DNA from: Bacillota bacterium
GTDB taxonomy: Bacteria > Bacillota > Bacilli > Paenibacillales > NBRC-103111
DNA: 64,000 nucleotides
Reading direction: 5' to 3'
NCBI GenBank assembly: GCA_023388055.1
Contig: JAEWGW010000006.1
Coordinates: forward strand, 73,065 to 137,064
Shown here: piece after piece, positions 18,033 to 26,494 of the stretch
Numbering within the stretch: position 1 is the first letter of the stretch
Layout of the letters: the number at the start of each line of letters is the position of its first letter
Notes under the pieces: generated by a model
Told to the model about the DNA's origin: nothing
What the model saw: only the letters and a program-made list of their open reading frames with translations
The model's database searches: none
Made by a program: the position numbers and the translations under genes

Positions 18033-18842
18033 ATGCCTGAGCTGCCCGAGATGGAAACCTATCGCCAGCTGCTGATTCCGAGAATTGCGGGAAAAGTGGT
18101 CACCGGTGTGCAGATCGGAAGAGAGAAATCCATTAATGTGCCTGTCGAGGAGTTTTCCGCGGCAGTGTTGGGGGTGCGGGTCCGGGGGATTTCCCGGCGG
18201 GCCAAGCATCTTCTTTTTCATATGGAGCAAAACCGGGTGCTGCTGCTTCACCTGATGCTGGGCGGAGCTATGGTATGGGGAACACCTGAGGAGCGCCCCG
18301 ACCGGACAGTGCAGGTGGAGCTGGCTTTTGGGGAGCATCGGCTGTATTTTATTGGTCTGCGGCTGGGTTACCTGCATCTCTATGAGGAGGAGGAGGCTGC
18401 ACGGCTTCTGCAGAAGCTGGGGCCGGAGCCCTTTGATCCGGCGTTTACGGAACGGGATTTCCTCAATCTTCTCGGCAAAAAGCGGGGCTATCTGAAAACT
18501 GCTCTTGTGGACCAATCTGTGCTGTCGGGAATCGGGAACTGCTATTCGGATGAAATCTGCTTCACTGCGGGGATTCTGCCCCAGCGCAGGCTGGAGAGTC
18601 TCCCGGAGGAGGAGCTGGTCCGGCTGTTTCATGCCATGCGGTCCACGTTGTCCGAAGCCGCCACCCACGGCGGGTACATGGATGTTCCGTTATTTCAAGG
18701 GGATACGTTGACCGGCGGTTTTGACCCGATGTGCCGGGTTTATGACCGGGAGGGTGAGCCGTGTGTCCGGTGCGGAACGCCCATTGACCGGGTGGACTTT
18801 GCCTCGAGAAAATCATTTTCCTGTCCGGGCTGCCAACAATAG
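18033..18842 (+). CDS. Fpg/Nei-family DNA glycosylase
   Basis: This 269-residue base excision repair enzyme removes oxidised bases and cleaves the abasic strand. It begins MPELPEME, giving the catalytic Pro1 and Glu2 after Met removal. It has the conserved RRAKHLLF lysine, the H2TH region QSVLSGIGNCYSDEICF with the DNA-binding Asn, and a C-terminal CxxC...CxxC zinc finger (CVRCG...CPGC). In the zinc finger the usual Gly-Arg turn is Ser-Arg. Whether it prefers 8-oxoguanine (Fpg/MutM) or oxidised pyrimidines (Nei) cannot be settled by eye. GGAGG lies upstream of ATG 18033. It is followed 19 bp later by nfo, so glycosylase and AP endonuclease are probably co-expressed. Confidence 0.88.
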   Translation: MPELPEMETYRQLLIPRIAGKVVTGVQIGREKSINVPVEEFSAAVLGVRVRGISRRAKHLLFHMEQNRVLLLHLMLGGAMVWGTPEERPDRTVQVELAFGEHRLYFIGLRLGYLHLYEEEEAARLLQKLGPEPFDPAFTERDFLNLLGKKRGYLKTALVDQSVLSGIGNCYSDEICFTAGILPQRRLESLPEEELVRLFHAMRSTLSEAATHGGYMDVPLFQGDTLTGGFDPMCRVYDREGEPCVRCGTPIDRVDFASRKSFSCPGCQQ

Positions 18843-18861
18843 CGGGAATGGGAGGGGCGTT

Positions 18862-19707
18862 ATGCGTATCGGCTGTCATATCAGTATCCGCCGCGGCTAT
18901 CTGCAGGCCGCCAAAACGACGGTCGCCTTGGGAGCGCAGTCCTATCAATATTTTCCCAAGAACCCCCGCAGCCTGGCTTTGAAAAGCTGGGACCGTAAGG
19001 ATGCCGCCGCGTGTGCAGCATTTTGCCGGGAGTATGGCCTTGTCTCCATTGCCCACACCCCGTATCCCGTCAATTTGGCGGTTCCACCCGGTGAGCTCCG
19101 GGATTTGACGGTACGGTCTCTCTATAACGATCTGGAGATTGCCGAGAGTTGCGGGAGTCTTGGAATTATCGTCCACTTTGGCAAGGGCAAGCAGATTAAC
19201 GCGTTACAAGACTACCAAAATATACTACAATGTATAAATGAGGTTTTGGCCCGTTGGGAAGGAAACACCTTATTCCTGCTGGAAAATCTGGCGGGTGAAG
19301 GCGGCAATATGGGAACCACGCTGGAGGAGCTGTGCCAGATTCGCAGGCTGTCCGATTATCCGGAGAAAATCGGGTTTTGTCTGGATACCTGCCATTTGTT
19401 CGCCAGCGGGGTTTGGAGACCGGGACATATGGAGGACTGGACGACAAAAGGAGAAGCCTTGGGTTATTTCGAAGGCCTGAAGGCGATCCACCTGAATGAT
19501 TCGCGCTACCCCTCCGGCTCGGGCAAGGACAGGCATGCTCCTATCGGGGGCGGACATATCGGCAAGGAGGAGTTCCGGCGGTTTTTCTCGTATTTTGGCC
19601 GGATGGATCTCCCCGGTGTATTGGAAACGGAGTCCGGGGCCGACGGCACACACCGGCAGGAGTTGGCCTTGGTTAAACAGCTGATGATGGAAGGAGATTC
19701 GCCATGA
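18862..19707 (+). CDS. nfo: Deoxyribonuclease IV (AP endonuclease)
   Basis: Nfo is a TIM-barrel, tri-zinc enzyme that incises DNA 5' to abasic sites. The 281-residue protein has the family's metal-ligand motifs: the starting GCHIS, IVHFGKG, LLENLAGEG, CLDTCHLFASG, HLNDS...KDRHAPIGGG HIG and LETES, all in order. ATG 18862 is preceded by GGAGGGG at 18851-18857; the frame runs further upstream but without support. Its stop overlaps the next gene by ATGA. Together with the glycosylase it forms a compact base excision repair unit. Confidence 0.93.
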   Translation: MRIGCHISIRRGYLQAAKTTVALGAQSYQYFPKNPRSLALKSWDRKDAAACAAFCREYGLVSIAHTPYPVNLAVPPGELRDLTVRSLYNDLEIAESCGSLGIIVHFGKGKQINALQDYQNILQCINEVLARWEGNTLFLLENLAGEGGNMGTTLEELCQIRRLSDYPEKIGFCLDTCHLFASGVWRPGHMEDWTTKGEALGYFEGLKAIHLNDSRYPSGSGKDRHAPIGGGHIGKEEFRRFFSYFGRMDLPGVLETESGADGTHRQELALVKQLMMEGDSP

Positions 19708-20054
19708 TCCATGTGTATATGGATGATGCCCGGCCCAGGCCCCAGGGATTTACGCTTGCCCGGACGGGGGAGGAATGCCTGCTTCTTTTGGAGCTGGAAG
19801 AGGTGGGGCTGTTATCCCTGGACCATGATATGGGGTTTGACCAGATGAACGGGCTGGAGCTGGCCAAGGAAATGGTACGGAGATCATTGTTTGCCCAGGA
19901 GATCTACCTGCATTCCTCCAGCATGGTGGCCCGGTCGCAGATGTTTCAGGCTCTGTATCCCTACAGGCCGGAGGGTACGCGCATCCATACCGGTCCGGTG
20001 CCGGAGGACGTCCTGCGGCGAATAGCCGGAGAATGCGGGGAGGACCAAGTTTGA
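19704..20054 (+). CDS. Cyclic-phosphate-processing receiver-like domain protein
   Basis: This 116-residue protein is a single receiver-like domain of the 'cyclic-phosphate processing' type, recognised by MDDARPRPQGF, LSLDHDMG and LHSSSMVARSQM. In RNA-processing contexts such domains are proposed to act on cyclic phosphate ends; no biochemical role is proven to my knowledge. It overlaps nfo by four bases, so it may be tied to the repair operon. It lacks any output domain. The last codons (GEDQV) and stop are part of a 17-bp direct repeat (20041-20057). Confidence 0.7.
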   Translation: MIHVYMDDARPRPQGFTLARTGEECLLLLELEEVGLLSLDHDMGFDQMNGLELAKEMVRRSLFAQEIYLHSSSMVARSQMFQALYPYRPEGTRIHTGPVPEDVLRRIAGECGEDQV

Positions 20055-20137
20055 GAGGAAATGGCCCTCAATTTGGCTTTGTCAAATTCGAGGCTCTCGA
20101 AACTTACCCGCCCTGCGGCAAGGACCAAGTTTGAGAG
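20041..20137 (+). repeat. 17-bp direct repeat 80 bp apart
   Basis: AGGACCAAGTTTGAGAG occurs at 20041-20057, across a stop codon, and again at 20121-20137, just before the ribosome-binding site of the next gene. Between them AATTTG (20070-20075) and CAAATT (20083-20088) can form a hairpin. The pattern suggests a local slippage or recombination duplication. Confidence 0.8.
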
Positions 20138-20157
20138 AGAAAGAGAGGAGAACAACG

Positions 20158-20931
20158 ATGATTAGGATGGAAGAGATCACATTTATCCGCAATAAACGGA
20201 CCATACTGGACAATATCAATCTTGTTATGGAAAAAGGACAGCATTGGGTCATTCTTGGCCGCAACGGCTCAGGGAAAACCACGCTGCTGGAGCTGATGAC
20301 GGGTTATCAATTTCCCAGCTCGGGTAAGGTCCAGGTGCTGGGCCACCGTTACGGACAGGTGGATATTCGGGAGGTCCGTAAGGAGATCGGTTATATCAGC
20401 CAATCCCTGATTGAGCGTTTGGCCTTGAAGGACCCGGTTTGGGAGGTGGTGGCTACAGGTGAATACGCCTTTCTGCGGTTCTACCAGACCATTGACCCGG
20501 CGGTAATCGAAAAGGCGGAGGAGCTCCTCCGGCGGGTGCGCCTTCATCATCTGAAGGATCAGCCCTTCGGTACGCTTTCCCAGGGCGAACGGAAGAAGGT
20601 GGTCTTGGCCCGAGCCTTGATGGCGAATCCGGCGCTTCTGGTCATGGACGAGATGTGCTCGGGACTGGATCTGTACGAGCGGGAAAAGCTGCTGCAGGAT
20701 ATCGGGGAATTGGGAGCGGAGGGATCTTCCTCGCGGATGATGGTCTATGTGACGCATCATCTGGAGGAGATTATCCCGGCCTTCACCCATGTAGCACTGA
20801 TCGAAAACGGCCAGCTGGTAGCCGCTGGGCCCAAGGAAGAAGTGCTGACGCCCGAGCTGCTGAAACGGGCTTATGATCTCGATGTGGATATCGAATGGAG
20901 CCATGGGCGTCCGTGGGTCAAGGCATTATAA
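20158..20931 (+). CDS. ABC transporter-type ATP-binding protein, no cognate permease
   Basis: The 257-residue ATPase has Walker A GRNGSGKTT near residue 41, Q-loop GYISQS, signature LSQGERKKV, Walker B LLVMDEMCSG and the switch histidine in VTHHLEE. Its overall pattern, including WSHGRPWVK at the end and LKDPVWEVV in the middle, resembles stand-alone YhcG/YlmA-type ATPases rather than importer ATPases. No permease or binding protein lies nearby. ATG 20158 follows GAGGAG by seven bases. Function is unknown; the first half of the Walker B has Met-Cys-Ser where most have Pro-Thr. Confidence 0.85.
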   Translation: MIRMEEITFIRNKRTILDNINLVMEKGQHWVILGRNGSGKTTLLELMTGYQFPSSGKVQVLGHRYGQVDIREVRKEIGYISQSLIERLALKDPVWEVVATGEYAFLRFYQTIDPAVIEKAEELLRRVRLHHLKDQPFGTLSQGERKKVVLARALMANPALLVMDEMCSGLDLYEREKLLQDIGELGAEGSSSRMMVYVTHHLEEIIPAFTHVALIENGQLVAAGPKEEVLTPELLKRAYDLDVDIEWSHGRPWVKAL

Positions 20932-20938
20932 TATTTGA

Positions 20939-20974
20939 GCTTGCAGAAGGTTTTGGCCGGCTGCAGGCTTTTTT
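20939..20974 (+). terminator. Rho-independent terminator after the ABC ATPase
   Basis: GCTTGCAG (20939-20946) pairs with CTGCAGGC (20961-20968), one wobble, and is followed by six T residues. Confidence 0.85.
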
Positions 20975-21164
20975 ATCGGGCTTAATATTAATGCAGTTAA
21001 ATACAAACCACATTAATTTATTGTTTTGTGGAGCGCAGAGGAGGAAGCAGATTAGTGGAGTGTGGCGCAGCGTGAGCATCAAGTTAGTGGTGTGGTGAGG
21101 TCTGGGTGTTTAGTGGAACATAGGAGGGCGGAGGGGAGGGAGACGGAAGGCGGCGCGGCGGCTG

Positions 21165-21347
21165 TAACGGAACTGAGAAGCTCTTACAAGCAAAAATCTG
21201 CGAAAATCGCACGCTAACGGAACTATGCGACTGTTAGAGCTATATTTTCGGAGAAAGTAGCTGCTGATTGCCCTCTAAGAGCTTTTGAGTTCCGTTAGGA
21301 TGCTGAAAAGGCTGAAATTGGCGTCTAAGAGTCGCTGAGTTCCGTTA
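21165..21347. repeat. 183-bp four-arm dyad element, copy A
   Basis: Two direct arms starting TAACGGAACT at 21165 and 21215 and ending in CTCTTA or CTGTTAG are mirrored by two inverted arms ending AGTTCCGTTA at 21297 and 21347. Arms lie at offsets 1, 51, 133 and 183, so the whole element is a geometric palindrome. It fills most of the 527-bp gap between the ABC ATPase and the kinase gene. The rest of that gap (20975-21164) shows only G-rich, non-coding DNA. Confidence 0.85.
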
Positions 21348-21395
21348 GGGAACGAACGGTGATAACGGTGGTGGGGGACCCGGCCAAAATTCTCG

Positions 21396-21425
21396 TTGCC
21401 AATTTGCTCCAAGAGAGGCTATAAT
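21396..21425 (+). promoter_or_regulatory. Promoter of the Tad pilus operon
   Basis: TTGCCA (21396-21401) and a perfect TATAAT (21420-21425) are separated by 18 bp. The start point near 21432 gives a short leader before the GTG start at 21459. Confidence 0.65.
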
Positions 21426-21458
21426 CAGGACCATTACCATTTTGCAAGGGGTGGGACT

Positions 21459-23123
21459 GTGAAGGAAACCTCCGAATTGTTGCAAGCTGGCAGACTGCTG
21501 GAGAACCGCTACCGGATTCTCGGGCTGCTGGGCCAAGGCGGCATGGGACGGGTGTATCTGGCCGAAGACGAGCGGCTGCCCGGCAAAAAATGGGCCGTCA
21601 AGGAGCTGAGGCCCGGACCGGCTCAACGTGAGCTTTTGGCCAAGGAAGCCCGGATGCTGGCGGAATGCAGCCATCCCGGTTTGGCTGCCGTTACGGATTT
21701 TATCCCGGCCAATGCTCAGGGTGTCTGTTATCTGGTCATGGAATTTATCCAGGGCCAAACGCTGCTCCAGTTGCTGCGGGGTAAGGGGCCATTAAGCTGG
21801 GCACAAACGGCGGGTATTGGCATGGAATTATGCCAGGTGCTGGCCTATTTGCATGAGGAGCGGCCGGTTCCCATTATCCACCGGGATCTGAAGCCGTCCA
21901 ATGTGATGCTGGATGGAAACGGGCGGGTGCGGCTTATCGATTTTGGCACAGCCCGGCATTACAGCCAAGGAGCCGAGGCGGATACCGTCCGTCTGGGAAC
22001 CTTGGGGTTTGCCTCGCCCGAGCAGCTGGTGGGCCGGCAGACGGATGCCCGCACCGACCTGTATGCGCTTGGAGCGGTGCTGCATTTTCTGCTGGAGGGG
22101 GGAACCGGGCAGCGGCAGAACGGAATCCGGGGTGTCCTCCCGGATACGGTTCCGAAGGAAGCCCAGGCGCTCATCGGTAAACTCATGGAGGATGAGCCGG
22201 CCAAACGGTTTCAGCGTGCTGAGGATGTAGAAGCGGCGCTGCGGGCTATACAGTCATCGGGCACAACGACAGCAGGGGGGACACGGCACCTGACGGAGGG
22301 GATGACAGCAGCACAGACGGCATTCTCACCTGTCATGCGGATCGTGGTGGGCGGTTTAACCGGCGGCAGCGGGGCTACTTTTGTGGCTATGGCTTTGGCG
22401 CGCTGCCTGCATGCCCTGGCCCTGCCCCATACCCTGCTTGAGCTGCCGGGAGCTGCTCCTGATCTGTATCATATTCTGCTGGGAGACCGGCTTATACCCA
22501 AGGGTTACCGGTACTGGACTGAAAGCGTTTGTCTCGGAGCAGGCGGCGGAGGTGAGGGCAAACCATGGACTGGCGGATATTCGGAATGGGCACCGCTTGC
22601 CCCTGACCGTCCCTTGGAGAAGTGGGACCCCGATTGCGCCAGGCAGCTTATGGAGCGGCTTAACCGGCCGGCAGCTATTCTGGATATAGGATCGGCATGG
22701 ACGAACCCCGCTCATGAAGCTGTGTTGGAGCAGGCCGATCTCATCCTTCTGGTCTGTGGTCCGTCTCCCCTGCAGCTGAGCAGAGGAGAAGCTGAGCGGA
22801 ACTGGAGCCGTCTGGACAAGCTGAAGCAGAATAACCGCAGGTTGGAGATTGTCGCCAACAAAACAGTCAGCTTCAAGGGCCGGCAGGAGTGGCTGGAGTC
22901 CTTGCCCGGACGTCCGTTCTGCCAAATCCCCGAAATCCCGTCAACAACGGTGTTGGACGCACTTTGGCAAGGGAAGCTGCTTGCAGACCAGCCTGCGGTT
23001 CAACCGGTGTTAAGCGCGGCATTGTCGCCCATTACCGGGATAATTCTCGGCCAATGCGGTCATCCTGGTAATCGGAAGTCCCTGTGGCGGCGGCTTCGGA
23101 CGGGGGGCAAACAGCACCGCTGA
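21459..23123 (+). CDS. Ser/Thr protein kinase fused to a degenerate MinD/CpaE-like P-loop domain
   Basis: The N-terminal 265 residues form a Hanks-type kinase: glycine loop LGQGGMGRVY near residue 24, VKEL lysine near 47, catalytic HRDLKPSN near 141 and DFG near 161. Residues about 295-500 form a second domain starting RIVVGGLTGGSGATF, which looks like a ParA/MinD-type P-loop in which the nucleotide-binding lysine is replaced by Ala, followed by ILDIGSAW and LILLVCGPS strands. No transmembrane segment or PASTA repeat is seen. The tail is basic. GTG 21459 follows AAGGGGTGGG; upstream codons overlap the promoter. It is the first gene of the Tad operon and may phosphorylate pilus proteins that are read by the FHA protein at the operon's end. 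The C-terminal end is uncertain because another open frame starts at 23042. Confidence 0.82.
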   Translation: MKETSELLQAGRLLENRYRILGLLGQGGMGRVYLAEDERLPGKKWAVKELRPGPAQRELLAKEARMLAECSHPGLAAVTDFIPANAQGVCYLVMEFIQGQTLLQLLRGKGPLSWAQTAGIGMELCQVLAYLHEERPVPIIHRDLKPSNVMLDGNGRVRLIDFGTARHYSQGAEADTVRLGTLGFASPEQLVGRQTDARTDLYALGAVLHFLLEGGTGQRQNGIRGVLPDTVPKEAQALIGKLMEDEPAKRFQRAEDVEAALRAIQSSGTTTAGGTRHLTEGMTAAQTAFSPVMRIVVGGLTGGSGATFVAMALARCLHALALPHTLLELPGAAPDLYHILLGDRLIPKGYRYWTESVCLGAGGGGEGKPWTGGYSEWAPLAPDRPLEKWDPDCARQLMERLNRPAAILDIGSAWTNPAHEAVLEQADLILLVCGPSPLQLSRGEAERNWSRLDKLKQNNRRLEIVANKTVSFKGRQEWLESLPGRPFCQIPEIPSTTVLDALWQGKLLADQPAVQPVLSAALSPITGIILGQCGHPGNRKSLWRRLRTGGKQHR

Positions 23124-23293
23124 GCTCCACCGACAGCTGGAAAAAAAGGGGTTGCATTCCTGTATCTCTGTGGGATATACTCGTAATAACCTGATACATA
23201 ACGAGATGCGGAAGCACCGCTGGCGTTTGGTTTTTTGCGCCGGCAGTGCTTTTTTTGTGCTGTCCGGACAAGTTTTCACGGGAGGTGTGGCAT

Positions 23294-24421
23294 TTGAAAA
23301 AATGTGCCGTGGGCCTTCTGTCGCTGGACAAGGAATACACGGAACGGCTGCTTGCCTATGTGCGGATGTCCGAATACCGGACGCTGGTGCATATGGTCTG
23401 GTACACAAGTGTGGACTATTGCCGGAGAATGCTGGCCGAGAAGGACCAGCCGGAGGTGCTGCTCCTGGATACAGGCAACCCTTCAGCCGGCTGGCAGGCA
23501 CTCCTGCAGCAGCAGGAATGTCCCATTGCGCTGCTAGGAGAGGAGGAAACCTCCACCGGGTCCCAGGAAGCGCCGATGTTGGACAAATATCAGCCTCTTA
23601 ACCGGCTGCTGGATGCCATCCTCCACTTGGCGGACAAACAATCCGGCGCCAGAGGGCGGAGGGAGTCTGGAGGAGAGGACGCCTTTGTTCTGGGCGTATA
23701 TTCGTCCACAGGGGGAGCGGGCAAAACGGTTTTTGCTTACACTGCTGCAGGTTTGTTGAGCCGGATGGGATTTCATCCCTTGGTGCTGACCCTGGAGAGT
23801 ATCCCTTCCTTGTGCTGGAGAGGAGCAAGCAGCGAGGACCGCTTCGGGAAGGTGATGTACCGGGTCGCGGGTGGAAGTGAGGAAGGGCAGCATGGTTTGG
23901 GGTCTGAGCTGGTGGAGGATGCCGGGCGCAGGTTCAGATACCTGCCGGGTGCCTCCAACCTGGATGATCTGGAGGAAATGGGACGTCAGGATGCACGCAA
24001 GCTGATCTGTCTTGCCTCGCAAACCGTAGGGGTGAATGTCATTATCGTGGATTTGGACAGCAGTCTTCATCCCCGTATATGGGGAGCGTTGTCTGCTTGC
24101 CACCGGATTATTTGGCTCATCCCAGACCACTGTATTGCCAGGGAGAAGGCGGAGCGTCAGCTTCCACGTCTGCTGGAGGAGCTCCCGGAGCTCCGGGACA
24201 GGCTGTCGGTTATTCTGAATGCAAGCGGTGGGCAGCCTCAGGACTTGCAGGAAGGTGCGCTCCATATTGAAGAGGTTCTGCCTTATCAGGAGGAGTGGCG
24301 GGTGCTCAGCGATTGCCGCCAGCTGGAAGCTTCCACAACATATGAGCAACGCCTGCAAAAATGGCTGCTGTCCGTCTTGCAATCCCCCGCCGGAGGGGCA
24401 GGTGTGAAGAGCCATGGATGA
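23294..24421 (+). CDS. tadZ: TadZ/CpaE-like pilus localisation ATPase
   Basis: The 375-residue protein has an N-terminal atypical receiver-like domain (about 1-115) and a MinD/ParA-type ATPase with deviant Walker A STGGAGKT near residue 138, then VIIVDLDSSL as Walker B and LIPDHCIAREK. This layout is typical of TadZ/CpaE, which positions the Tad machine at the membrane. TTG 23294 is chosen because GGAGGTG (23281-23287) precedes it; the ORF extends further upstream without a site. Its end overlaps tadA by eight bases. The receiver domain lacks a clear phosphoacceptor, as is usual for TadZ. Confidence 0.82.
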   Translation: MKKCAVGLLSLDKEYTERLLAYVRMSEYRTLVHMVWYTSVDYCRRMLAEKDQPEVLLLDTGNPSAGWQALLQQQECPIALLGEEETSTGSQEAPMLDKYQPLNRLLDAILHLADKQSGARGRRESGGEDAFVLGVYSSTGGAGKTVFAYTAAGLLSRMGFHPLVLTLESIPSLCWRGASSEDRFGKVMYRVAGGSEEGQHGLGSELVEDAGRRFRYLPGASNLDDLEEMGRQDARKLICLASQTVGVNVIIVDLDSSLHPRIWGALSACHRIIWLIPDHCIAREKAERQLPRLLEELPELRDRLSVILNASGGQPQDLQEGALHIEEVLPYQEEWRVLSDCRQLEASTTYEQRLQKWLLSVLQSPAGGAGVKSHG

Positions 24422-25676
24422 GGACGCCATATTCAGGCGGGTCCGTCAGGAGGTGGGTTCAAGCATTGACTACTCCCAGAGCCTGTCCGACGAGCTTTTG
24501 ATGAAACGGATCGAAGAAGCGGTTTTTGCCTTGTCCCATGAGCTTCCCCTTCACTTCCGGAAGAAAAACAGGCTGATTCGAAGAGTATTCTCCACTTTCC
24601 GGGGACTGGACATTTTGCAGCCGCTGTTGGATGATCCCGCCGTTACGGAAATTATGGTGAACAGCCATACGGAAATTTTCTATGAGCAGGACGGGAAAAT
24701 TCACAACTTTACGGGAGGCTTCGATGAGCCGTCCAGGCTGGAGGATATGATTCAATCCATTGTCTCCAAGGTAAACCGGACGGTGAATGAAAGCCAACCC
24801 ATTGTGGATGCCCGGCTGGCAGATGGCTCGCGGGTGCATGTGGTGCTTCCCCCGGTTGCGCTGAAGGGGCCAACCCTCACCATCCGCAAGTTTCCCAGCC
24901 ATCCGCTTACTATGGAAGAGCTGGTGAATAAAGCAGCCATTTCGGCGGATGCCGCCAACTTCCTGAAGCTGGCCGTTCAGGCCAAATATAATATTTTTAT
25001 CAGCGGCGGCACCGGGTCGGGCAAAACCACCTTCCTGAATGCTTTGTCGGGATGGATTCCAAGGGATGAGCGGATCATTACGATAGAGGATTCAGCGGAG
25101 CTGCAGATCAGGCAGGTGGAGAATCTGGTTTCCTTAGAGACACGGAATGCCAACACGGAGGGTAAGGGTCAGATTGGCATGCGTGACCTGATCCGCGCCT
25201 CGCTGCGGATGCGTCCCAACCGGATTATCGTAGGCGAGGTGAGAGGCGGGGAAGCATTGGAGATGCTTCAAGCCATGAACACGGGCCATGACGGCTCCTT
25301 AAGCACCGGGCACAGCAATTCCAGCAAGGATATGCTGAGCCGTCTGGAGACCATGGTGCTGATGGGGGCACCCCTGCCTGTGCAGGTGATCCGCAGCCAG
25401 ATTGCTTCGGCCTTGGATCTTCTTGTCCATCTCAGCCGGATGCGAGACGGCAGCAGGCGGGTGGTGGAGATCTCCGAGGTGGTGGGAATTAATGGGGAAT
25501 ACATCGAGACCGTTCCTTTGTTCCTGTTCCAGGAATCATCCGGTTCAAGCACCGACGTTCCTGAGAATAAAAGAGTACAGGGAGCTCTATGCCCCACCGG
25601 TCATGTGCTGGCCAACCGTCAAAAGCTCCGGGATTCCGGGCTGGAGGCGCCGCCGGACAGGAGGGGGACAGCTTGA
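24414..25676 (+). CDS. tadA: Tad pilus assembly ATPase TadA/CpaF
   Basis: TadA is the hexameric secretion ATPase of Flp pilus assembly. The 420-residue protein has the CpaF N-terminal helical region, the LDDPAVTEIMVN motif, Walker A SGGTGSGKTTF near residue 199, the Asp box TIEDSAEL, Walker B IIVGEVRGGE and the GTGHDGSLSTGHSN-like His box (here NTGHDGSLSTGHSN). The last 60 residues (about 360-420) are Pro/Gly-rich and not typical. The stop codon overlaps the TTG start of tadB (TTGA). Confidence 0.93.
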   Translation: MDEDAIFRRVRQEVGSSIDYSQSLSDELLMKRIEEAVFALSHELPLHFRKKNRLIRRVFSTFRGLDILQPLLDDPAVTEIMVNSHTEIFYEQDGKIHNFTGGFDEPSRLEDMIQSIVSKVNRTVNESQPIVDARLADGSRVHVVLPPVALKGPTLTIRKFPSHPLTMEELVNKAAISADAANFLKLAVQAKYNIFISGGTGSGKTTFLNALSGWIPRDERIITIEDSAELQIRQVENLVSLETRNANTEGKGQIGMRDLIRASLRMRPNRIIVGEVRGGEALEMLQAMNTGHDGSLSTGHSNSSKDMLSRLETMVLMGAPLPVQVIRSQIASALDLLVHLSRMRDGSRRVVEISEVVGINGEYIETVPLFLFQESSGSSTDVPENKRVQGALCPTGHVLANRQKLRDSGLEAPPDRRGTA

Positions 25677-26494
25677 AATTACCCTTTGCGAAATCCAAAG
25701 GAAGACCTAAAGTCCAGCCCGCCCGGCAAAGATGGAGCAGCCCTGCGGAAGGCATCATCTACACAGAGTACCAGCTGTCGGCTAACGAATATGCGCTATG
25801 CTTTGCAGTTGGGGGAATGGCTTGCTTTGGCATCGGCTATCTCTTCTATCACTCTTTCGTCGTAGGGCTGCTGCTGGCTTTTGGCGCATGGGGCATTCCA
25901 GGCCAATACCGCAGGATGCGAATACAGAAACAAATGAACGAGCTGCGCCTGCAATTCAAGCAAGGGCTTCATGCGCTGGTGACCTCTCTAACGGCAGGCA
26001 GATCTATTGAGAATGCTTTTGCCGCTGCTGCCGCCGATCTGGGGTTTTTGTATAACCATCCCCAAACCTTCATCGTTGTGGAGTTTCACCGGATCAGCCG
26101 GAGGATTGCTAACGGAGAACCTATTGAACGGGCATTGGAGGATTTTTGCCGCCGCTCCGGTCTGGAGGAGCTGACACAGTTTCTGGATGTATTCGTCACG
26201 GCCAAACGCACTGGCGGCAATATGGCAGATGTGATGCGGCGGACCTCCCAGATGATCGGAGACAAAATGGAAATCCAACAGGATATAGCCGTGCAATTAG
26301 CGCAGCGGCGTTTTGAGTCGAGAATTCTCGGTGCTGCCCCTTTGGGTGTGATTGGCCTGTTATATTGGAGCTCGCCGGATTACATGGAGCCGCTGTACGG
26401 CAATGCTGCCGGTGCAGCTATCATGACCGCTGGCCTAGCCATCATGCTCCTGTGCTGGTGGCTGACCGGGAAGCTAATGGAGATGAAGCTGTGA
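25673..26494 (+). CDS. tadB: Tad platform protein TadB
   Basis: This 273-residue membrane protein has two hydrophobic segments near the N-terminus, a T2SF domain (about 100-230; LRLQFKQGLHALVTSLTAG, FVTAKRTGGNMADVMR) and two more near the C-terminus. It forms the inner-membrane platform with TadC. The TTG start at 25673 follows GAGGGGG (25661-25667) and overlaps the tadA stop. The stop overlaps the GTG start of tadC by GTGA, so translation is coupled along the operon. Confidence 0.87.
   Translation: MKLPFAKSKGRPKVQPARQRWSSPAEGIIYTEYQLSANEYALCFAVGGMACFGIGYLFYHSFVVGLLLAFGAWGIPGQYRRMRIQKQMNELRLQFKQGLHALVTSLTAGRSIENAFAAAAADLGFLYNHPQTFIVVEFHRISRRIANGEPIERALEDFCRRSGLEELTQFLDVFVTAKRTGGNMADVMRRTSQMIGDKMEIQQDIAVQLAQRRFESRILGAAPLGVIGLLYWSSPDYMEPLYGNAAGAAIMTAGLAIMLLCWWLTGKLMEMKL

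Noticed and set aside
21061..21164. Coding region in G-rich DNA before dyad copy A
   Set aside because: No frame has a start with ribosome-binding site or protein-like composition.
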